DNA of 64,000 nucleotides, from the NCBI RefSeq assembly GCF_964656455.1, contig NW_027555072.1, forward strand, positions 1-64,000, read 5' to 3'. The translations under genes were made by a program, and so were the position numbers. Of this stretch, positions 58,627 through 64,000 are shown one piece after another; within the stretch, counting starts at the first letter, position 1; each line of letters begins with the position of its first letter. This DNA is from Halichoerus grypus (lineage: Eukaryota; Chordata; Mammalia; Carnivora; Phocidae). The notes under the pieces were generated by a model. That model saw nothing but the letters and a program-made list of their open reading frames with translations. It had not been told where the DNA came from and ran no database searches.

Positions 58627-59112
58627 TCAACCAACATCTTATCAATACCTTTTTTAAAAAAAACATTTTTATTTTTCATTTTTAGAGTCATATTCTATCC
58701 CTTCATAGTAGTTACCCATATTTTTAGCATATATATATAAGTTGTTCCCTCTTTAAAATTTTGAGATAGTTTCTTCTAACAGATCAAAATATACTCTAAA
58801 TCTCTAGTGTATGGTTTTTTCTACTCCCCTGCCTGATCACATTCTCTCCCTTTTTTCTTTTTTTTTTTTTAAATCCTCTTCTTTCTTTTTTCAAACAACT
58901 TATCAATTCCTTTTATAAAATTTTTTATAATTTCCATCTTTACAGCCATATTCCATCCCTTCATCATATCAACCCTTATTTTTGTACATATATAAGTTTT
59001 TCTTTCTTTAAAATTTTGGGAGGCACTTTCTTCTAACAGACCAAAATACACCCAAAATCTAGTGTGTAGCACTGATCTATGCACCAGCCTGATCATATTT
59101 GATCACATTCTG
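58627..59112. repeat. Two-copy internal duplication in the L1 leader
   Basis: Units 58627-58846 and 58891-59112, period about 264 bp, each beginning TCAA(C/A)CAAC, passing through TTCCATCCCTTCATC-like, TTCTTCTAACAGA(T/C)CAAAATA and CTAGTGT, and ending near TGATCACATTCT. They are clearly homologous but diverged, with indels. T-rich spacers (58540-58620, 58847-58880, 59115-59200) separate and follow them. Confidence 0.85.
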
Positions 59113-59313
59113 TTTTTGTTTTGTTTTGTTCTGTTTTTGTTTGTTTTTATCTTTATCTTTTTTCTTTTTTTCTTTCTTTTTCTTTTTTCTCTCTTTCCCT
59201 TTCTTTTCCCACTGCTTCAGGTCTTTTCTGATTTGTTTAGAGTATATTTTCTGGGGACGTTGTTACCCTGCTAGCATTTTGTTCTCTCATTAATCTATTC
59301 TCCTCTGCACAAA

Positions 59314-60210
59314 ATGACAAGACGGAAAAAATCACCTCAACAAAAAGAACAAGAGGTAGTACCGATTGCCAGGGACCTACTCAATACGGACATTAGTACG
59401 ATGTCAGATCTAGAGTTCAGAATCATCACTTTAAAGATACTAGCTGGGCTTGAAAAAAGCATGGAAGTTATTAAAGAAACCCTTTCTGGAGAAGTAAAAG
59501 AACTAAAATCTAACCAAGTAGAAATCAAAAAGGCTATTAATGAGGTGCAATCAAATATGGGGGCGCTAACTGCTAGGATAAATGAGGCAGAAGAAAGAAT
59601 CAGTGAGATAGAAGACCAAATGATGGAAAATAAAGAAGCTGAGAAAAAGAGAGATAAACAACTACTGGATCACGAGGGCAGAATTCGAGAGATAAACGAT
59701 ACCATAAGACGAAACAACATTAGAATAATTGGGATCCCAGAAGAAGAAGAAAGAGAGAGAGGGGCAGAGGGTATAATGGAGCAAATTATAGCAGAGAACT
59801 TCCCTAATTTGGGGAAGGAAACAGGCATCAAAACCCAGGAAGCACAGAGAACCCCTCTCAAAATCAATAAAAATAGGTCAACACCCCGACATCTAATAGT
59901 AAAACTTACGAGTCTCAGAGACAAAGAGAAAATCCTGAAAGCAGCTCGGGAGAAGAGATCTGTAACCTACAATGGTAGAAACATTAGATTGGCAACAGAC
60001 TTATCCACAGAGACCTGGCAGGCCAGAAAGGACTGGCAGGACATATTCAGAGCACTAAATGAGGAAAATATGCAGCCAAGAATACTATATCCAGCTAGGC
60101 TGTCATTGAAAATTGAAGGAGAGATAAAAAGCTTCCAGGACAAACAAAAACTAAAGGAATTTGCAAACACGAAACCAGCCCTACAAGAAATCTTGAAAGG
60201 GGTCCTCTAA
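59314..60210 (+). CDS. LINE-1 ORF1 protein (RNA-binding chaperone), intact
   Basis: 298 codons, open from ATG to TAA. L1 ORF1p binds L1 RNA as a homotrimer with nucleic-acid chaperone activity in the cytoplasmic ribonucleoprotein, and is needed for retrotransposition (family knowledge). Seen: a basic N-terminus (MTRRKKSPQQK); a long charged heptad-rich coiled coil at about residues 40-125 (EIKKAINEVQSNMGALTARI, EAEERISEIEDQM); an RRM-like domain from about 130 with RRNNIRIIGIPEEEE and IIAENFPNLGKE; and the C-terminal domain from about 190 with STPRHLIVKLTS, DKEKILKAAREK, ATDLSTETWQARKDWQ and LYPARLSLKIEGE. The start has A at -3. It is somewhat shorter than human ORF1p (about 338) but complete in domains. 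It sits 81 bp upstream of ORF2 on a bicistronic RNA. Confidence 0.96.
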   Translation: MTRRKKSPQQKEQEVVPIARDLLNTDISTMSDLEFRIITLKILAGLEKSMEVIKETLSGEVKELKSNQVEIKKAINEVQSNMGALTARINEAEERISEIEDQMMENKEAEKKRDKQLLDHEGRIREINDTIRRNNIRIIGIPEEEERERGAEGIMEQIIAENFPNLGKETGIKTQEAQRTPLKINKNRSTPRHLIVKLTSLRDKEKILKAAREKRSVTYNGRNIRLATDLSTETWQARKDWQDIFRALNEENMQPRILYPARLSLKIEGEIKSFQDKQKLKEFANTKPALQEILKGVL

Positions 60211-60291
60211 GCAAAGAGAGAGCCTAAAAGCAACATACACCAGAAAGGAACACAAACAATATACAGTAACAGTCACTTTACAGGCAATACA

Positions 60292-63200
60292 ATGGCACTA
60301 AATTCCTATCTTTCAATAGTTACCCTGAATGGAAATGGGCTAAATGCCCCAATCAAAAGACACAGGCTATCAGATTGGATTAAAAAACAAGACCCATCGA
60401 TATGCTGTCTGCAAGAGACTCATTTTAGACCCAAAGACACGCCCAGATTTAGAGTGAGGGGGTGGAAAACCATTTACCATGCTAATGGACACCAAAAGAA
60501 AGCTGGGGTGGCAATCCTTATATCAGACAAATTAGATTTTAAACCAAAGACTGTAATAAGACATGAGGAAGGACACTATATCATCCTTAAAGGGTCTATC
60601 CAACAAGAAGATCTAACAATTGTAAATATCTATGCCCCTAACATGGGAGCAGCCAATTATATAAGGCAATTAATAACAAAAGCAAAGAAACACATTGACA
60701 ACAATACAATAATAGTGGGGGACTTTAACACCCCCCTCACTGAAATGGACAGATCATCTAAGCAAAAGATCAACAAGGAAATAAAGACTTTAAATGACAC
60801 ACTGAACCAAATGGACTTCACAGACATATTCAGAACATTCCATCCCAAAGCAACGGAATACACATTCTTCTCTAGTGCCCATGGAACATTTTCCAGAATA
60901 GATCACATCCTAGGTCATAAATCAGGTCTCAACCGATACCAAAAGATTGGGATCATTCCCTGCATATTTTCAGACCACAATGCTTTGAAACTAGAACTCA
61001 GTCACAAGAGGAAAGTTGGAATGAACTCAAATACATGGAGGCTAAAGAGCATCCTACTGAAGAATGAATGGGTCAACCAGGAAATTAAAGAAGAATTTAA
61101 AAAATTCATGGAAACCAATGAAAATGAAAACACAACTATTCAAAATCTTTGGGATGCAGCAAAGGCAGTCCTAAGAGGAAATTATATAGCAATACAAGCC
61201 TTTCTCAAGAAACAAGAAAGGTCTCAAGTACACAACCTAACCCTACACCTAAAGGAGCTGGAGAAAGAACAGCAAATAAAGCCTAAACCCAGCGGGAGAA
61301 GAGAAACAATAAAGATCAGAGCAGAAATCAATGAAATAGAAACCAAAAGAACAGTAGAACAGATCAACGAAACTAGGAGCTGGTTCTTTGAAAGAATTAA
61401 CAAGATTGATAAACCCCTGGCCAGACTTATCAAAAAGAAAAGAGAAATGACCCAAATCAACAAAATCATGAATGAAAGAGGAGAGATCACAACCAACACC
61501 AAAGAAATACAAACAATTATAAGAACATATTATGAGCAACTCTATGCCAGCAAATTAGATAACCTGGAAGAAATGGATGCATTCCTAGAGATGTATCAAC
61601 TACCAAAACTGAACCAGGAAGAAATAGAAAACCTGAACAGACCTATAACCACTAAGGAAATTGAAGCAGTCATCAAAAATCTCCCAAAACACAAAAGCCC
61701 AGGGCCAGATGGCTTCCCAGGGGAATTCTACCAAACATTTCAAGAAGAATGAATACCTATCCTTCTGAAACTGTTCCAAAAAATAGAAATGGAAGGAAAA
61801 CTCCCAAACTCATTTCATGAGGCCAGCATTACCTTGATCCCAAAACCAGACAAAGACCCCATCAAAAAGGAGAATTACAGACCAATATCCCTGATGAACA
61901 TGGATGCAAAATTTCTCACCAAAATACTAGCCAATAGGATCCAACAGTACATTAAAAGGATTATTCACCACGACCAAGTGGGATTTATCCCTGGGCTGCA
62001 AGGTTGGTTCAACATCCGCAAATCAATCAACGTGATACAATACATTAACAAAAGAAAGAACAAGAATCATATGATCCTCTCAATAGATGCAGAAAAAGCA
62101 TTTGACAAAGTACAGCATCCTTTCTTGATCAAAACTCTTCAGAGTATAGGGATAGAGGGTACATACCTCAATATCATAAAAGCCATCTATGAAAAACCTA
62201 CAGCGAATATCATTCTCAATGGAGAAAAACTGAGAGCTTTCCCCCTAAGGTCAGGAACGTGGCAGGGACGTCCACTATCACCACTGCTATTCAACATAGT
62301 ATTGGAAGTCCTAGCCACAGCAATCAGACAACAAAAAGAAATAAAAGGCATCCAAATCGGCAAAGAAGAAGTCAAACTCTCACTCTCTGCAGATGATATG
62401 ATACTTTATGTGGAAAATCCCAAAGACTCCACCCCAAAACTGCTAGAACTCATATAGGAATTCAGTCAAGTGGCAGGATATAAAATCAATGCACAGAAGT
62501 CAGTGGCATTCCTATACACCAACAACAAGTCAGAAGAAAGAGAAATTAAGGAGTCGATCCCATTTACAATTGCACCCAAAACCATAAGATACCTAGGAAT
62601 AAATCTAACCAAAGAGGCAAAGGATCTGTACTCAGAAAACTATAAAATACTCATGAAAGAAATTGAGGAAGACACAAAGAAATGGAAAAACGTTCCAAGC
62701 TCATGGATTGGAAGAACAAATATTGTGAAGATGTCAATCCTACCTAGAGCAATCTACACATTCAATGCAATCCCCATCAAAATACCATCCACTTTTTTCA
62801 AAGAAATGGAACAAATAATCCTAAAATTTGTATGGAACCAGAAAAGACCCCGCATAGCCAGAGGAATGTTGAAAAAAGCAAAGCTGGCGGCATCACAATT
62901 CCAGACTTCCAGCTCTACTACAAAGCTGTCATCATCAAGACAGTATGGTACTGGCACAAAAACAGACACATAGATCAATGGAACAGAATAGAGAGCCCAG
63001 AAATGGACCCTCAACTATATGGTCAACTAATCTTTGACAAAGCAGGAAAGAATGTCCAATGGAAAAAAGACAGTCTCTTCAACAAATGGTGTTGGGAAAA
63101 TTGGACAGCCACATGCAGAAGAATGAAACTGGACCATTTCCTTACACCACACACAAAAATAGACTCCAAATGGTTGAAAGACCTCAATGTGAGACAGGAG

Positions 63201-64000
63201 TCCATCAAAATCCTAAAGGAGAACACAGGCAGCAACCTCTTCGACCTCAGCCGCAGCAACTTCTTCCTAGAAACATCGCCAACGACAAGGGAAGCAAGGG
63301 CAAAAATGAACTATTGGGATTTCATCAAGATAAAAAGCTTTTGCACAGCAAAGGAAACAGTCAACAAAACCAAAAGACAACCGACAGAATGGGAGAAGAT
63401 ATTTGCAAATGACAGATCAGATAAAGGGCTAGTATCCAAAATCTATAAAGAACTCATCAAACTCAACACCAAAAGAACAAAGAATCCAATCAAGAAATGG
63501 GCAGAAGACATGAACAGACATTTTTCCAAAGAAGACATCCAAACGGCCAACAGACACATGAAAAAGTGCTCAACATCGCTTGGCATCAGGGAAATCCAAA
63601 TCAAAACCTCAATGAGATACCACCTCACACCAGTCAGAATGGCTAAAATTAACAAGTCAGGAAATGACAGATGTTGGCGGGGATGCGGAGAAAGGGGAAC
63701 CCTCCTACACTGTTGGTGGGAATGCAAGCTGATGCAGCCACTCTGGAAAACAGTATGGAGGTTCCTCAAAAAGTTGAAAATAGAGCTACCATATGATCCA
63801 GCAATTGCACTACTGGGTATTTACCCCAAAGATACAAAAGTAGGGACCCGAAAGGGTACGTGCACCCCGATGTTTATAGCAGCAATGTCTACAATAGCCA
63901 AACTGTGGAAAGAGCCAAGATGTCCATCAACAGATGAATGGATAAAGAAGAAGTGGTATATATACACAATGGAATATTATGCAGCCACCAAAAGGAATGA
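60292..64000 (+). pseudogene. LINE-1 ORF2 (endonuclease/reverse transcriptase), broken, cut by window edge
   Basis: ORF2p nicks target DNA and copies L1 RNA (target-primed reverse transcription). The start has a strong context (A at -3, G at +4). The N-terminal AP-like endonuclease looks complete: NGNG (13-16), QETH with Glu42, VGDFN with Asp144/Asn146, RIDH with Asp204, SDHN with Asp228/His229. The RT domain follows (SIDAEKAFD, Asp599). Breaks: TGA at 61750-61752 (codon 487); TAG at 62455-62457 (codon 722); a frameshift in the six-A run at 62872-62877, after which the family sequence continues two frames on, from 62877, open to the window end. The RT core reads SADD (residues 699-702), where L1 elements have F/Y before ADD, and GTWQGRP (655-661) where RQGCP is usual. 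The C-terminal Cys/His cluster ([14 protein letters not shown] and following, about 63690-63725) is present. Not functional as a whole; a truncated endonuclease-containing product of 486 residues is possible. Confidence 0.95.

Larger units (their letters stand above)
57460..64000 (+). mobile_element. Near-full-length LINE-1 (carnivore L1), sense strand
   Basis: Non-LTR retrotransposon in canonical order: CpG-rich leader (57460-58510), T-rich second leader (58511-59313), ORF1 (59314-60210), 81-bp inter-ORF spacer, and ORF2 from 60292 running past the window edge. The 5' end begins at the GGAGGGCGGAGCAAGATGG region, as expected for a complete 5' end. By the usual L1 ORF2 length of about 1,275 codons, the stop would fall roughly 100-120 bp beyond the window, so the 3' UTR, A-tail and downstream target duplication are unseen. 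ORF1 is uninterrupted and ORF2 has only three breaks, so the insertion is fairly recent. The copy cannot make a full ORF2 protein. Confidence 0.97.

Overview
This window is non-coding DNA from a carnivoran mammal. The marker is about twenty Can-SINEs (SINEC, tRNA-Lys-derived). Several carry a body and tail (a CT-rich stretch, then an AAATAAATAAATAAAATC-type tail) that I associate with arctoid caniforms such as bears, seals and mustelids rather than with dog or cat. That lineage call is inference from the repeat types; no species-specific gene is present. I found no host protein-coding exon, tRNA, rRNA or CRISPR array. The region is either intergenic or deep intronic, and the sequence alone cannot say which.

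Layout. From 1 to about 57.4 kb the DNA is mostly A+T-rich, with repeats of several ages scattered through it. Old layers are MIR, L2-like and MER5A/MER20-like (hAT) fragments, two MLT1-type solo LTRs (2.2-2.7 kb and 16.4-16.75 kb), and old L1 3' ends (26.5-27.1 kb, 37.3-37.76 kb). Middle layers are a 5'-truncated carnivore L1 tail at 28.4-28.7 kb and older Can-SINEs. The youngest layer is Can-SINEs with clear target-site duplications, for example at 12.15, 12.78, 20.13, 24.96 and 50.6 kb. Nested insertions (SINE into SINE at 12.7-13.0 kb, SINE into MER5A at 8.3-8.7 kb, SINE into a hAT element at 29.7-30.15 kb) give a relative time order.

The last 6.5 kb (57.46 kb to the window edge) is a near-full-length sense-strand LINE-1. 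It has a CpG-rich leader with YY1-like sites, a T-rich second leader segment containing a two-copy internal duplication, an intact ORF1, and an ORF2 that is recognisable to the window end but broken by two in-frame stops and one A-run frameshift. Its reverse-transcriptase core also shows unusual residues at normally conserved positions. ORF1 (RNA-binding trimer) and ORF2 (endonuclease/reverse transcriptase) are the two parts of the retrotransposition machine. This copy could still make ORF1 protein but not a complete ORF2 protein. L1 machinery of this kind also mobilises the Can-SINEs.

Non-repeat structures worth notice: a long near-perfect hairpin at 5.73-5.95 kb, a 258-bp-period tandem duplication at 10.93-11.44 kb, a good CTCF-like motif at 7.98-8.00 kb, and a 239-codon antisense open frame in the L1 leader. 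I found no clear evidence of a novel multi-gene system.
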